From Oxalobacter sp. (GTDB lineage: Bacteria > Pseudomonadota > Gammaproteobacteria > Burkholderiales > Burkholderiaceae_D), in contig JAFWUI010000019.1 in assembly GCA_017524145.1 (NCBI GenBank), positions 1 to 41,399 of the forward strand: a DNA stretch of 41,399 nucleotides, in the 5' to 3' direction. Position numbers and translations under genes: made by a program. Below the pieces are notes generated by a model. The model was not told the origin of the DNA and did not search any database. It saw only the letters and a list, made by a program, of their open reading frames with translations. Below, piece after piece: positions 23,879 to 34,214 of this stretch (its first letter is position 1; each line of letters opens with the position of its first letter).

Positions 23879-26800
23879 TCAGTTTTTGCCTGCTTTTTTC
23901 TTGTTCGCAGATTTCTTTGAAGGTGTTTTCTGCAGTCCTGTCGATTGTTGCGGATTCAACAAGCGGATGGTGGCTTTAATCTGGCTGGTACGGCTGGTCA
24001 GGTCGGGCATTTTGGCGGTAATCCGCAGTTTTTCAGGACCATTGAAGCGGATATGCCTGTTCTGTTGGATCAGTTCAATGATCCTGACAGCATCAATCGG
24101 AGCATCTGGCTGGAATTGCAGGACAAATGCTTCAGTATGGGCATCAATTTTATTGATGCCAATGGTTTTTGCCATCAGACGCAAGCGGTGGGTTTCAATC
24201 AAAGCCCTTGCTGCATCCGGCAGGGTTCCGAAGCGGTCAATCAGTTCTTCTTGTAAATCATTGATTTGTTCATCGGTTTCGCTGCTGGCAAACCGTTTGT
24301 ACAGTGAGAGGCGTTCGTTGACCCCGGGGCAATAGTCTGCGGGCAGCAGGGCGGGGGTATGCAGGTTGATTTCGGTGGTGGTCCGGAAAGGTGCATCGAA
24401 ATCCGGTTCTTCCCCTTGTTTCATTGCCCGGACGGCTTCTTTGAGCATGTCGGTATACATCTGGAAACCGACTTCAATCATTTCTCCAGACTGTTCTTCT
24501 CCCAGTACCTCGCCTGCTCCCCGGATTTCGAGGTCATGCATGGCAAGGAAGAAACCACTGCCGAGTTCTTCCATCTGACGGATAGCTTCAAGCCTGCGTT
24601 GTGCCTGTTTGGACAGGCTTTGGGTGTCATGTACCAGCAGGTAGGCATATGCCTGATGGTGGGAACGTCCGATGCGTCCCCGTAACTGATGAAGCTGTGC
24701 CAATCCGAATTTATCTGCCCTGTGCATAATCATCGTGTTGGCATTGGGGACATCAATACCGGTTTCGATAATGGTGGTGCAGAGCAGGATGTTGTACCGG
24801 TGGGAAACAAAGTCTTTCATCACCCGTTCAAGGTCACGTTCATGCATCTGTCCATGGGCAACGCCGATTTTTGCTTCAGGAATCAAGGTTTCCAGCATAA
24901 CCTTTCGGTTTTCGATGGTCTCGACCTCATTATGCAGGAAATAGACTTGGCCGCCACGTTTGAGTTCACGCAGGCAGGCTTCACGGATGACAGAGTCCTG
25001 TTCAGAGCGGACAAAGGTCTTGATGGCAAGGCGCTTCTGTGGTGCTGTTGCAATGATGGAGAAATTGCGGAGTCCCTCGAGTGCCATACCCAATGTCCGT
25101 GGAATCGGGGTGGCAGTCAGCGTCAGCACATCGACTTCAGCACGGATGGTTTTCAATGCTTCTTTCTGACGGACACCGAACCGGTGTTCTTCGTCAATGA
25201 TAATCAGTCCCAGGCGTTTGAAGGAGACTTCCTTGGAGAGCAGTTTATGGGTACCGATGACGATATCGACAGAACCATCAACCAATCCTTGGATAGCCGT
25301 GTTGACCTGTTTCTGTGTACGGAAACGGGAAAGTTCTGCAATCCTGACGGGCCAGTCTGCAAACCGGTTGCGGAAAGTCTGGGCATGCTGTTCTGCCAGC
25401 AGGGTGGTCGGTGCCAGCAGTGCGACCTGTTTACCACCCATGACAGCGACAAAGGCTGCCCTAAGGGCCACTTCGGTTTTCCCAAAACCGACATCCCCGC
25501 AGATCAGACGGTCCATTGGCTGGTCCGATGCCATGTCTTCCAGCACAGCAGCAATAGCTGCTTCTTGGTCGGGAGTTTCTTCAAAACCGAATCCTTCGGC
25601 GAAAGCATCATAGTCTTTCTGTGAGAAAGGGAACGGAAAGCCTTTGCGCATTGAACGGCGGGCATAGAGGTCCAGCAGTTCTGCAGCGGTGTCATGGACT
25701 TTCTGGGCTGCTTTCTGCTTGGCTTTTTCCCATTGTCCTGAACCAAGTGTGTGCAATGGGGCATCTTCAGGGGAGGTACCGGCATAGCGTGAGATGACGT
25801 GCAGTTGTGCAACAGGGACATACAGTTTTGCATCGTGCGCATATTGCAGGTGCAGCAGTTCGGTTTCTCCTTCACCAAGGTCCATGGTGACCAGTCCACG
25901 ATACCGGCCGATGCCATGGTTGGCGTGGACAACCGGATCGCCGATTTTCAGTTCTGAAAGGTCACGGACAATGGACTCGATATGGAAATCACCTCGTGTT
26001 GGTTTACTGCCTTTCCGTCTTCCTGACAGTGCGTAGAGTTCGGTTTCAGTGACGATGGCAAGGTCACCCAGGATATAGCCAAGGGCAAAGCCATTCTGAA
26101 CCGGTGAAACACAGAACATGACAGGCTCTTTGCCTTGGATGAAGTCACAGAATCCCGTGCAGCTGGTGGCTTCAAGATGGTATTCGTTGAAAAGCTGTTG
26201 CATGGTTTCCCGTCTACCAGGTGATTCTGCACAGATCAGGATCCGTTTTCCGGCTTTCTCGATATAACGCTTGATATTGGCTAATGGGTCATCAGCCCGG
26301 CGGTTGACTGCTACATCTGGCAGGGGGGCAGAAAGTTCGGAAGGCTCATCTCCTTTCTGGAAAATCCATCGACCGAAGGGCTTTGCCAACGTGAAAAAGT
26401 CTTCTTCAGTCAGGAAGAGGTTTTCTGGTGGCAGGATGGGACGTTCCCGGTCAGCTTTGAGGAAAGCATACCGTGACCTGGTGTCTGCCCAGAACCTATG
26501 GAAGGATTCTGGAATATTTCCAATCATGGCAAACAGGGCATTGTCCGGTATGTAATCGAACAGGGTGGCAGTTTCTTCAAAAAAAAGTGGCAGATAATAT
26601 TCAATCCCTGCGGAGGCAATGCCATTTGCGATATCCCGGTAAATGATGGAGACAGTTGGGTCTCCTTCAATCTTTTCCCGCCAGCGGCTGCGGAAGAATG
26701 CCCGGGATTGTTCATCCATCGGAAATTCATGGCCAGGCAGCATCCTGATTTCCTTGACAGGGAAAATGGAGCGTTGGGTATCAACATCAAAAGTCTTGAT

Positions 26801-27394
26801 TGACTCGATACTGTCATCAAACAGGTCAAGGCGGTAGGGAAGCTGTGCTCCCATCGGAAAGAGGTCAATCAAGCCGCCCCGTATTGCATATTCCCCGGGG
26901 GACATGACCTGGGAGACGTGGTTGTAGCCAGCAATGGTCAGTTGGTGCCGGAGGCGTTTTTCATCTAAGGATTCGCCTTGTTTGAAGAAGAACGTATGGG
27001 CAGCCAGGAATGAAGGCGGTGCAATACGGAGCAGGGCAGTTGCAGTAGGCACCAGCAGGATATCACAGTGTCCATTGATAGTCTCATACAAGGTTGCCAG
27101 ACGTTGGGATACCAGGTCTTGATGCGGAGAAAATGAATCATAGGGCAATGTTTCCCAGTCAGGCAGTAAATGGCAACGCAGGGGATTTTCAGTATTGTTG
27201 TCAAACCAGGGGATTTCTTCCAGTAGCCGACGGGCATCTGCTGCGTAAGCCGTGATGACAACCAGCATTTGCTGGGTTGCCTTGAGTGCACGGGCAGCCT
27301 TTGCCAGCATCAACGCATCAGATGAACCATGCATCTGAGGCAATGCATAGCGTTGTCCGGGGCGTGGCAGGAATTTCCTGAGATTGAATGACAT
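23879..27394 (-). CDS. mfd: Transcription-repair coupling factor Mfd
   Basis: Mfd is a double-stranded DNA translocase that removes RNA polymerase stalled at lesions and recruits UvrA. The 1171-residue length is normal. Domains in order are a UvrB-like N-terminal module (to about 330), a CarD-like RNA polymerase interaction domain around LKIGDPVVHANHGIGRY, the RecG-like SF2 motor with Walker A GDVGFGKT (about 630) and DEEH (about 731), the TRG region with GRIGRSHHQAYAYLL, and the C-terminal autoinhibitory domain. A Lys-rich tail ends the protein (KKSANKKKAGKN). The gene is divergent from ispF. Confidence 0.97.
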   Translation of the reverse strand: MSFNLRKFLPRPGQRYALPQMHGSSDALMLAKAARALKATQQMLVVITAYAADARRLLEEIPWFDNNTENPLRCHLLPDWETLPYDSFSPHQDLVSQRLATLYETINGHCDILLVPTATALLRIAPPSFLAAHTFFFKQGESLDEKRLRHQLTIAGYNHVSQVMSPGEYAIRGGLIDLFPMGAQLPYRLDLFDDSIESIKTFDVDTQRSIFPVKEIRMLPGHEFPMDEQSRAFFRSRWREKIEGDPTVSIIYRDIANGIASAGIEYYLPLFFEETATLFDYIPDNALFAMIGNIPESFHRFWADTRSRYAFLKADRERPILPPENLFLTEEDFFTLAKPFGRWIFQKGDEPSELSAPLPDVAVNRRADDPLANIKRYIEKAGKRILICAESPGRRETMQQLFNEYHLEATSCTGFCDFIQGKEPVMFCVSPVQNGFALGYILGDLAIVTETELYALSGRRKGSKPTRGDFHIESIVRDLSELKIGDPVVHANHGIGRYRGLVTMDLGEGETELLHLQYAHDAKLYVPVAQLHVISRYAGTSPEDAPLHTLGSGQWEKAKQKAAQKVHDTAAELLDLYARRSMRKGFPFPFSQKDYDAFAEGFGFEETPDQEAAIAAVLEDMASDQPMDRLICGDVGFGKTEVALRAAFVAVMGGKQVALLAPTTLLAEQHAQTFRNRFADWPVRIAELSRFRTQKQVNTAIQGLVDGSVDIVIGTHKLLSKEVSFKRLGLIIIDEEHRFGVRQKEALKTIRAEVDVLTLTATPIPRTLGMALEGLRNFSIIATAPQKRLAIKTFVRSEQDSVIREACLRELKRGGQVYFLHNEVETIENRKVMLETLIPEAKIGVAHGQMHERDLERVMKDFVSHRYNILLCTTIIETGIDVPNANTMIMHRADKFGLAQLHQLRGRIGRSHHQAYAYLLVHDTQSLSKQAQRRLEAIRQMEELGSGFFLAMHDLEIRGAGEVLGEEQSGEMIEVGFQMYTDMLKEAVRAMKQGEEPDFDAPFRTTTEINLHTPALLPADYCPGVNERLSLYKRFASSETDEQINDLQEELIDRFGTLPDAARALIETHRLRLMAKTIGINKIDAHTEAFVLQFQPDAPIDAVRIIELIQQNRHIRFNGPEKLRITAKMPDLTSRTSQIKATIRLLNPQQSTGLQKTPSKKSANKKKAGKN

Positions 27395-27429
27395 ACCGAA
27401 AAGAAAGAATCTATTGAAGCCAATCTAGC

Positions 27430-27459
27430 TTGACTCAAATCTCCAAACTATCCATTATA
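27430..27459 (+). promoter_or_regulatory. Candidate promoter of ispF
   Basis: TTGACT (27430-27435) with CATTAT at 17 bp or ATTATA at 18 bp spacing lies in the mfd/ispF divergent region about 90 bp before the ispF start. The -35 is good and the -10 moderate. Confidence 0.4.
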
Positions 27460-27551
27460 AACGATGGTATCAGCTGTGGATGGCAACGATAGGACTGGCT
27501 GTTTACATTCCTTTAAACAGCAGACAATCATTTTTGGTTTCAGGAGTCATG

Positions 27552-28046
27552 ATGGAAGTTAGGCAGTGTCCTTTCAGGATTGGTCAAGGCTATGACTGCC
27601 ATGCCTTGGTGGCTGGCCGTGACCTGATTATTGGAGGTGTGGAAATCGTCCATGATAAAGGACTGATGGGACATTCTGATGCTGATGTCCTGCTGCATGC
27701 AATAATTGATGCATTGCTTGGGGCTGCTGGGCTTGGCGATATCGGTAGCCAATTCCCTGATACGGATGACCGGTATCGAGGAATAGATTCCCGGAAACTC
27801 CTGAGAAAAACATTGGAACTGGTTTCTGAATCAGGATTCGCAGTTGGCAATATCGATGCAACAGTCATTGCACAGCGACCCAAGCTGGCACCGTATATCG
27901 ACCAGATGAAATATCATATCGCAGAAGATCTGGGGATTGCTACGAGCCAGATTGGCATCAAGGCGAAAACCAATGAGAAACTGGGGTTCCTTGGAAGGGA
28001 AGAGGGCATTGCCGTTCAGGCAGTGGCCCTCCTTTTCAAGAGTTAG
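27552..28046 (+). CDS. ispF: 2-C-methyl-D-erythritol 2,4-cyclodiphosphate synthase
   Basis: IspF cyclises CDP-ME 2-phosphate to MEcPP in the MEP isoprenoid pathway. The 164-residue protein has the zinc ligands D15-x-H17 (GYDCHAL) and H49 (DVLLHAI), the HSD signature at 41-43 (GHSDAD), and the C-terminal [21 protein letters not shown] block. ATG at 27552 is preferred: AGGAG lies 5 nt upstream, while ATG at 27549 would be only 2 nt away. In many betaproteobacteria ispD lies between mfd and ispF; here it is missing and ispF is alone, convergent with lolA. Confidence 0.95.
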   Translation: MEVRQCPFRIGQGYDCHALVAGRDLIIGGVEIVHDKGLMGHSDADVLLHAIIDALLGAAGLGDIGSQFPDTDDRYRGIDSRKLLRKTLELVSESGFAVGNIDATVIAQRPKLAPYIDQMKYHIAEDLGIATSQIGIKAKTNEKLGFLGREEGIAVQAVALLFKS

Positions 28047-28067
28047 TTATCTGACGGTCCAAAGCGA

Positions 28068-28688
28068 TCAGTGCCGGAAGACATCTGCTCCCTTGGGGAT
28101 ACTGAACCTGAAAGAGCCTGCATTGATAGGTGGGTTCTTTTTAAAGCTGTGGAAATCCACAACGGTTTTGTTACCAAGGGAATCATAGAGTTCCATCGCA
28201 CGTGGTACACCATTCTGCATCCCGATGTTGATCCGTGTGAACGGGGTATCCCTTGAGCGGGGAACCACTTCAACCCATTCACAGCCATCATTAGAACCCA
28301 GATCCCTTAATTTGAAGTTCTTTTCCAGGTTGTTGCTACCGAACAGGATGGCAGCAGGACTGGATCCCAAAGCCGCTCCCAGTCGTTTGATGGTGACCTG
28401 GTTCAAGTCTTTATCATAGATATAAAGACTGGCACCATCAGACTGCAGGGTCTGGTTATATGGAGTCTGATATTTCCAGATGAATTTCCCGGGACGGGAA
28501 AAGACAAAACTGCCTGTGGAGTTTTTTGTGGCGCGTCCTGACCGCATCTGGGTCTGTGTGAAAGTCCCGCTGGCTGAATGTGCCGAGGCAGAGAAGCTCT
28601 TCAGTTGTCCAATGGAAGAGGCATTGGCAAACAGTGGAACCAGCAGAAGCAGGCTGATGCCAATCAGTTTTGAAAAGAAGGATTTCAT
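28068..28688 (-). CDS. lolA: Outer-membrane lipoprotein carrier LolA
   Basis: This periplasmic chaperone ferries lipoproteins from LolCDE to LolB. The 206-residue precursor has a cleavable signal peptide (NAS|SIGQL, about residue 24). The LolA-type fold signatures include SASGTFTQTQ, GSFVFSRPGKFIWKYQTPYNQTLQSDG, LYIYDKDLNQVTI and ALGSSPAAILFG. It is the second gene of the ftsK-lolA operon (48 bp from the ftsK stop), a common order in betaproteobacteria. Its clients would include the two lipoproteins encoded in this window. Confidence 0.93.
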   Translation of the reverse strand: MKSFFSKLIGISLLLLVPLFANASSIGQLKSFSASAHSASGTFTQTQMRSGRATKNSTGSFVFSRPGKFIWKYQTPYNQTLQSDGASLYIYDKDLNQVTIKRLGAALGSSPAAILFGSNNLEKNFKLRDLGSNDGCEWVEVVPRSRDTPFTRINIGMQNGVPRAMELYDSLGNKTVVDFHSFKKNPPINAGSFRFSIPKGADVFRH

Positions 28689-28736
28689 GGTTGATTCCTC
28701 ACTTTCAGGTCAAGGTTTCTCAATACAGGAAAAAGG

Positions 28737-31331
28737 TCAAGGGGATTCCGAGGATGTGGTTGGGACAATCACATCCCGGGTACCGTTGCTTTTCATCGGG
28801 GATACCAGCCCGCTACGCTCCATCTGTTCCAGCAACCGGGCTGCACGGTTATAGCCGATACGGAGATGGCGTTGGACCAGCGAGATGGAGGCTTTCTTGT
28901 TCTTCAGGACAATGGCAACGGCTTCATCATATTTTTCATCTGATTCATCATCTGATGAATAACCGTCACCTTCAGTACCATCTTCGTCAGTATTGCCTTC
29001 CAGAATGCCATCAATGTAATTGGGTTCCCCCTGTTGTTTCAGGAAGTCTACAACCCTGGTGACTTCTTCATCAGAAACAAAGGCACCATGGACACGTTTC
29101 GGTAAGCCAGTGCCTGGTGGAAGGTAGAGCATATCACCAAGTCCCAACAATGTTTCTGCACCGGTTTGGTCAAGTATGGTCCGTGAATCCACCTTGCTGC
29201 TGACTTGGAATGCGATACGCGTCGGGACATTGGCTTTGATCAGGCCAGTAATGACGTCTACAGAAGGACGTTGGGTTGCCAGGATCAGATGGATACCGGC
29301 GGCACGTGCTTTCTGAGCAATGCGGGCAATCGACTGTTCTACTTTCTTGCCGACCGTCATCATCAGGTCAGAAAATTCATCGATGATGATGACAATCTGC
29401 GGAAGCTTTTCCAGTGGTTCCGGGGCATCTGGTGTCAATGAGAACGGATTGGGGATTTTCTGTTCCTTCGCTTCCGCATCTTCAATGCGTTTGTTGTAAC
29501 CTGCCAGGTTGCGGACGCCTATCTTGGACATCAGCAGATACCGTTTTTCCATTTCAGAAACCGCCCAATTCAATGCATGGCCAGCTTTCTCCATGACCGT
29601 GACGACCGGTGTCAGCAGATGCGGGATATCCTGATAGATGGACAGCTCCAGCATCTTCGGGTCAATCAGGATAAGCCGGACCTGTTCGGGAGTTGCCTTA
29701 TACAGCAGTGAGAGGATAGTTGCATTGATACCGACCGATTTACCGGAACCGGTCGTTCCTGCAATCAGCAGATGCGGCATCCTGGCGAGGTCGGCAACCA
29801 CAGGTTTACCGGTAATGTCCTTGCCCAATGCCACAGTCAGGTTGGAGGAGGCATTGTTGTATTCGTCAGAGCCCAGGATTTCAGACAGGTGGACAATCTG
29901 CCGGCGGGTATTTGGCAGTTCCAATGCCATATAGGTCTTGCCTGGGACGTTTTCAACGACACGGATAGAGACCAATGACAGTGACCGGGCAAGGTCTCGG
30001 GACAGGTTGACAATGGAACTGCCTTTGACTCCGACAGCAGGTTCAATTTCATACCGTGTGACAACAGGGCCCGGGAATGCAGAGACAACCCGGACCTTGA
30101 CCCCAAAGTCTGCCAGTTTCCGTTCAATCAGACGGCTGGTGTAGTCCAGTGCTTCAGGACTTGCCGATTCCTGCTGTGCTTCTGGCGGATCGAGCAAGGA
30201 CAGCGGCGGCAGGGCGGGAACCGCCGGATAAGAATCAGGATCAACCGTTTCAGGGACAACCATCACAGGTTCTGATACAGGTGTCACAACAGGTTGGACC
30301 TTCAGGACAGGAGCAGCCGGTGCAGATGACGCTGCTCCTTTTTCATGGATATCAGCAGGAAAACCCAAAGGCTCAGGTTCTAGTTGGGGTATGACTGGCT
30401 TAACAGGTTGTTGGTTTTCCAGAATAGGTTCCTGGAATTTCTCCAAGACTGGTTCACGGTGTCCAGGGAATGTATTGATATCATTGCTTTCGATATTGTC
30501 AGCAAGGACTTCAGAGGAAGTAGGTGTCTCTGCTTCTGCCATTGGAGCAGGGTTGGCAATGGCTGTTCCTGCTGTGTCATCAACAGTTGAGGCTTGAAGT
30601 GGCTCAACAGAAGGGGACATGTCAGTTTCAGCTGTTGCAGTATTTTCCAGATTGGCATTGTCCTGTTCTGGTGCAACAGGTTCTGAACGATTGTGCCGAA
30701 AGAATAAGAAGGGCCATTCTGCAATGGCACCGATGCATTCAACAATGGCAATCCAGGATTTCTGGAGACAAAGGCTGAAGCTGATAAAGGCAATCAGCCC
30801 CAACAGGGCAGTACCACAGGTAAAGCCCAGATATTGTTGGGAAAGCTGACCAATTACATCCCCGACAATCCCGCCGGGGATATTAGGCAGTTGGGCATTA
30901 GTATGGTACATCCGGAGATATTCAATCCCTGAGCTGGAAACCATCAATAAGGCAAAGCCAATCATGCTGGAAATTTGCCTGAGGAGACTGGGTTCAGGGT
31001 ATTCCTGATTACGTAATACAGCGGCAATCCGTTTGCATCCTGTCCAGATACCCTTTATCAGGGGAAGGGCAATCCACCAAGCAGACAACCCAAAGATAAA
31101 CAGCAGGATATCGGCAATCCATGCACCTGTCCTACCCCCAAGGTTGGCAATCGAATCCACTTGGCTGGCGTGTGACCAGCCGGGGTCATTCCGGTTGAAA
31201 GTAATGAAAATCAGGAAAAAATAAAGGGTAGCTGCGACCAGTATCAGCCAGATGATTTCATTTTTCAGCAACGCCAAAGAAAAACCACCGGCTTCTTCTT
31301 TGGATTCGGTTTCCTGCGTTTGATCTGTCAT
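28737..31331 (-). CDS. ftsK: DNA translocase FtsK
   Basis: FtsK pumps chromosomal DNA through the closing septum and activates XerCD at dif. From ATG 31331 it has ~864 residues: an N-terminal domain with four membrane helices (the first near residues 22-45), a Pro/Glu/Ala-rich linker, a RecA-like motor with Walker A GTTGSGKS (about residue 525) and Walker [14 protein letters not shown], and a C-terminal winged-helix gamma domain ([20 protein letters not shown]) that reads KOPS. The start at 31361 would use TTG and has no better ribosome site. An upstream promoter is visible at 31409-31437. Confidence 0.96.
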   Translation of the reverse strand: MTDQTQETESKEEAGGFSLALLKNEIIWLILVAATLYFFLIFITFNRNDPGWSHASQVDSIANLGGRTGAWIADILLFIFGLSAWWIALPLIKGIWTGCKRIAAVLRNQEYPEPSLLRQISSMIGFALLMVSSSGIEYLRMYHTNAQLPNIPGGIVGDVIGQLSQQYLGFTCGTALLGLIAFISFSLCLQKSWIAIVECIGAIAEWPFLFFRHNRSEPVAPEQDNANLENTATAETDMSPSVEPLQASTVDDTAGTAIANPAPMAEAETPTSSEVLADNIESNDINTFPGHREPVLEKFQEPILENQQPVKPVIPQLEPEPLGFPADIHEKGAASSAPAAPVLKVQPVVTPVSEPVMVVPETVDPDSYPAVPALPPLSLLDPPEAQQESASPEALDYTSRLIERKLADFGVKVRVVSAFPGPVVTRYEIEPAVGVKGSSIVNLSRDLARSLSLVSIRVVENVPGKTYMALELPNTRRQIVHLSEILGSDEYNNASSNLTVALGKDITGKPVVADLARMPHLLIAGTTGSGKSVGINATILSLLYKATPEQVRLILIDPKMLELSIYQDIPHLLTPVVTVMEKAGHALNWAVSEMEKRYLLMSKIGVRNLAGYNKRIEDAEAKEQKIPNPFSLTPDAPEPLEKLPQIVIIIDEFSDLMMTVGKKVEQSIARIAQKARAAGIHLILATQRPSVDVITGLIKANVPTRIAFQVSSKVDSRTILDQTGAETLLGLGDMLYLPPGTGLPKRVHGAFVSDEEVTRVVDFLKQQGEPNYIDGILEGNTDEDGTEGDGYSSDDESDEKYDEAVAIVLKNKKASISLVQRHLRIGYNRAARLLEQMERSGLVSPMKSNGTRDVIVPTTSSESP

Positions 31332-31408
31332 AGTCAAAAAACGGTCTATATATCCAGTCAAAGAAAGGTGCTCAAACTGTATAACCTAACAGGGTTATTA
31401 AACATATT

Positions 31409-31437
31409 ATTGTAAGCGACTTTATCTACAGTCCCAA
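31409..31437 (-). promoter_or_regulatory. Sigma-70 promoter of ftsK-lolA
   Basis: On the minus strand TTGGGA (31432-31437), a 17-bp spacer, and TACAAT (31409-31414) fit sigma-70 well. Transcription would start near 31402, about 70 nt before the ftsK ATG. Confidence 0.6.
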
Positions 31438-31614
31438 AACAGATTTTCATGAAAAAAGGCTGTCACAAGGTCTAAACACATTTTCTTCGGTCATTTCCTA
31501 TTTAATCGGATAGGGGATGATGGCCTACTGTTTCTGCAACACCAAGCGTACCAGATGGCAATCGGGATTTGGGAAGATTATTGTTTCGATTTGTTTCAGC
31601 TTGCTGCTGATATG

Positions 31615-31644
31615 AAAACGGCTGCCAAGTCTCCTTGGCAGCCG
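31615..31644 (-). terminator. Rho-independent terminator of the VWA gene
   Basis: On the minus strand an 11-bp perfect stem CGGCTGCCAAG / CTTGGCAGCCG with a GAGA loop is followed by TTTTCA. It lies 26 bp past the VWA stop codon. Confidence 0.85.
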
Positions 31645-31670
31645 GAAGGATATTGCAGGAGGATGTCTTG

Positions 31671-32423
31671 TCAGTCGTCTTTTTCGACTTTGTTTTTCCA
31701 AGTCCTTTCTTCGGCAGGGACTGCCATAGCGGCTTCTTCCATCATGGTTCCAACCGCTTCATAGTTGGCTTTGACACCTTTGCTGGTGTTTTTGTATTTC
31801 ACTGCATTGTCACGTCTGATGCCAAGGCTGCCCGCTTCAGCAGCAGCATCGATGTTCGCACCCAGGAAAATGAATTCCCAGCCCTGTTTTTCCTGCAGGT
31901 CTGAAATGATTTTCTTCACATCGGCACGTTTGTATTCCTTGCTGGCATTTTCCATGCCATCGGTAATCAGGACAACAATGACCTTGTTGCCTTTGTCATT
32001 GATGCCTTTTTTGGATTTCATACGGCTCAGTGTGTTGCCAGTGGCATCCAATAAGGCTGTCATGTTCTGAGGAGAATATTCCTTTTCTGTCAGTACCGGG
32101 ACATCGGCAATCGGTTTCCGGTCATACAGGGTGGTTTCCTTGTTATTGAACAGCACAGTCGTCACAGAAACGTCTGTTCCAGATTTCCGCTGCTTGTCGA
32201 CCATCGAATTGTAGCCACCGATGGTATCGGAGGTCAGGCTATGCATGCTGCCTGATTGGTCGAGGATCATCACAAGGTCAATATGCGTTGGTTTATCCAC
32301 CTTCTTGACGCGTACAGCGGGTTCTTTTTTGTCAATGGTTTGGTTGTTTTCTGCAAAGGCGGCATTTCCCAAGGCAATCAGGCCAATTGCCGTTATTAGA
32401 AAAGCGAAGGCTCTTTTTATCAT
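31671..32423 (-). CDS. Exported von Willebrand factor A domain protein
   Basis: The 250-residue protein opens with a signal peptide (AFA|ENN, about residue 24) and contains one VWA domain with a complete metal-ion-dependent adhesion site: D55-x-S57-x-S59 (DQSGSM), T122 (NMTALLD) and D155 (LITDGMEN). Such domains bind protein ligands through a Mg2+ ion. The TIGGYNSMVDKQRKSG and LYDRKPIADVPVLTEKEYSP blocks resemble stand-alone bacterial VWA proteins; I cannot name a characterised orthologue. AGGAG lies 8 nt before the start. It is a single gene with its own terminator, divergent from the Smr gene. Periplasmic location is inferred. Confidence 0.82.
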   Translation of the reverse strand: MIKRAFAFLITAIGLIALGNAAFAENNQTIDKKEPAVRVKKVDKPTHIDLVMILDQSGSMHSLTSDTIGGYNSMVDKQRKSGTDVSVTTVLFNNKETTLYDRKPIADVPVLTEKEYSPQNMTALLDATGNTLSRMKSKKGINDKGNKVIVVLITDGMENASKEYKRADVKKIISDLQEKQGWEFIFLGANIDAAAEAGSLGIRRDNAVKYKNTSKGVKANYEAVGTMMEEAAMAVPAEERTWKNKVEKDD

Positions 32424-32632
32424 TTGATAAACTCCTTTCCCAATTTATTGGATGGTCTGCATAATCCAAATCATCTTATTCTGCCTACAGCTTGAAGTCA
32501 TCAGCTGTATCCATATAATAAAAGACTTCTGATGCGGTGAGGCAATGATTTTTCAGTTGGTTACATTTTGTTGCCTTGACCATCGTCTGGGGTTGATTGC
32601 CCATTTCGTCTTGAAAAGCAGAAAGCTGGATT

Positions 32633-33280
32633 ATGAAAGCAACCTCCAAGAAAGTAGCAGATTTCAAAAGCCTGAAAAAAGCCGTCAAACAGGCCAATGC
32701 ACAAAGGGAACGGGAAGAACAGGAACGGCGTGCAGCAGAAAGACAGGCGATGTCTGACAGGGAACTCTTCTTGCAGACCATCGGCAAGGATGTGGTCCGG
32801 CTTGATGCCTCTGACAGGGCTTCAGTGGAAAGAAAAAGGCCAAAACCAGTTCCTGTGCAGCGTATTGCTGATGAGAAAAGGGTGTTGCAAGAGTCGTTGT
32901 CCGATGAATTCAGCGTTGAGAACTTATTGGATACCGACGACCAATTGAGTTTCAGGCGGGACGGTATCGGTCCTGATATTGTGAAAAAACTCAGAAGGGG
33001 ACATTGGGTTATCCAAGATGAACTGGACCTTCATGGAATGCGGCGTGATGAGGCAAGGGAAATGGTGGTGGAATTCCTCAAGATGGCTTCCATGCGTGGA
33101 ATCCGTTGTATCCGTATCGTTCATGGAAAAGGGCTGGGTTCGGTGAACAATGAGCCAGTATTGAAAAAACTGGTCTTCAAATGGCTTGTCCAACGGGCAG
33201 ATGTCATGGCGTTCTGCCAGGCAAAGCCGGTTGATGGTGGCGGCGGGGCGGTTGTCGTGCTGTTGAAAGGACGCCGGTAA
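32633..33280 (+). CDS. Smr-domain endonuclease-like protein
   Basis: The 215-residue cytoplasmic protein has a charged, helical N-terminal half (residues 10-40 look like a coiled coil). A C-terminal Smr domain at about 131-213 carries the LDLHG motif (131-135) and HGKG (164-167) characteristic of the MutS2 C-terminal nuclease fold. Stand-alone proteobacterial members (SmrA/SmrB type) nick DNA or cleave mRNA on collided ribosomes. This length and layout fit the SmrA/YdaL or SmrB group but do not decide between them. GGAT precedes the ATG. The divergent neighbour encodes the VWA protein. Confidence 0.88.
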   Translation: MKATSKKVADFKSLKKAVKQANAQREREEQERRAAERQAMSDRELFLQTIGKDVVRLDASDRASVERKRPKPVPVQRIADEKRVLQESLSDEFSVENLLDTDDQLSFRRDGIGPDIVKKLRRGHWVIQDELDLHGMRRDEAREMVVEFLKMASMRGIRCIRIVHGKGLGSVNNEPVLKKLVFKWLVQRADVMAFCQAKPVDGGGGAVVVLLKGRR

Positions 33281-33357
33281 CGTAAAAAGTCATCAGGTTT
33301 ATTGATGTTTTTGGTAAACTTTAGGCGGTTTACAGTTTTCCTTTTCAAGGGGTTTTC

Positions 33358-33819
33358 ATGACAGTTTCAATTTACAGACGTGGTTTGGCAGCGGCTTTAC
33401 TGGCATTGTCGACGGCTTTCATCCTATCGGGGTGTTCTTCCAGCAAGGAAGCGGTTGCAGAAATGACCAGAAAGGCAGAAAAAGGGGATACTGAATCCAT
33501 GGTGAAGCTGGCGGATATGTATTGCCGGGGCGCTTTTGGGCTGAATGCCGATGACCAGATCTGCGGTATGTGGATGAAACGGGCCGCTGAGTTGGGGCAT
33601 AAGGATGCACAGTACCATCTCGGCAGGATGTTTGAAGAAGGCATCGGTATGCGGCGTGATGATGCCCAGGCATATGCCTGGTACAGCATCGCCTATGCCA
33701 ACGGATATATGATGGCAGGGGACAAAGCCCAGAAAATTTCCGGGAAACTGTCACCGAAGCAACATGAAGATGCACAACGGATTATCGAGGCCAAGAAGGC
33801 ACTGATTGTTGCCCATTAA
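33358..33819 (+). CDS. Sel1-repeat lipoprotein
   Basis: A 153-residue precursor with a lipobox L-S-G-C at C26 and no Asp at +2, so probably an outer-membrane lipoprotein facing the periplasm. The mature part has two Sel1-like (TPR-type) helical repeats: MVKLADMYCRGAFGLNADD / MWMKRAAELGHKDAQYHLG and MFEEGIGMRRDDAQAYAWYS / IAYANG. Such repeats mediate protein-protein contacts. AAGGGG lies 7 nt before the ATG. The gene is convergent with glnB, with only 3 bp between the stop codons. Confidence 0.8.
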   Translation: MTVSIYRRGLAAALLALSTAFILSGCSSSKEAVAEMTRKAEKGDTESMVKLADMYCRGAFGLNADDQICGMWMKRAAELGHKDAQYHLGRMFEEGIGMRRDDAQAYAWYSIAYANGYMMAGDKAQKISGKLSPKQHEDAQRIIEAKKALIVAH

Positions 33820-33822
33820 TTT

Positions 33823-34185
<363 letters not shown>

Positions 34186-34214
34186 TTACACTGTAATTTT
34201 AAAACAAATCCGGT

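Larger units (their letters stand above)
31332..31670. other. 339-bp intergenic region between ftsK and the VWA gene
   Basis: No coding sequence is convincing. It holds the ftsK promoter near its left end, an ATAACC-TAACAG-GGTTAT dyad (31381-31398) just downstream of that promoter's -10, and the terminator of the VWA gene near its right end. The stretch 31438-31614 shows nothing I can assign. Confidence 0.6.

Noticed and set aside
24689-25624. 311-codon plus-strand frame
   Set aside because: Antisense to the mfd motor domain, including its Walker A and DEEH motifs.
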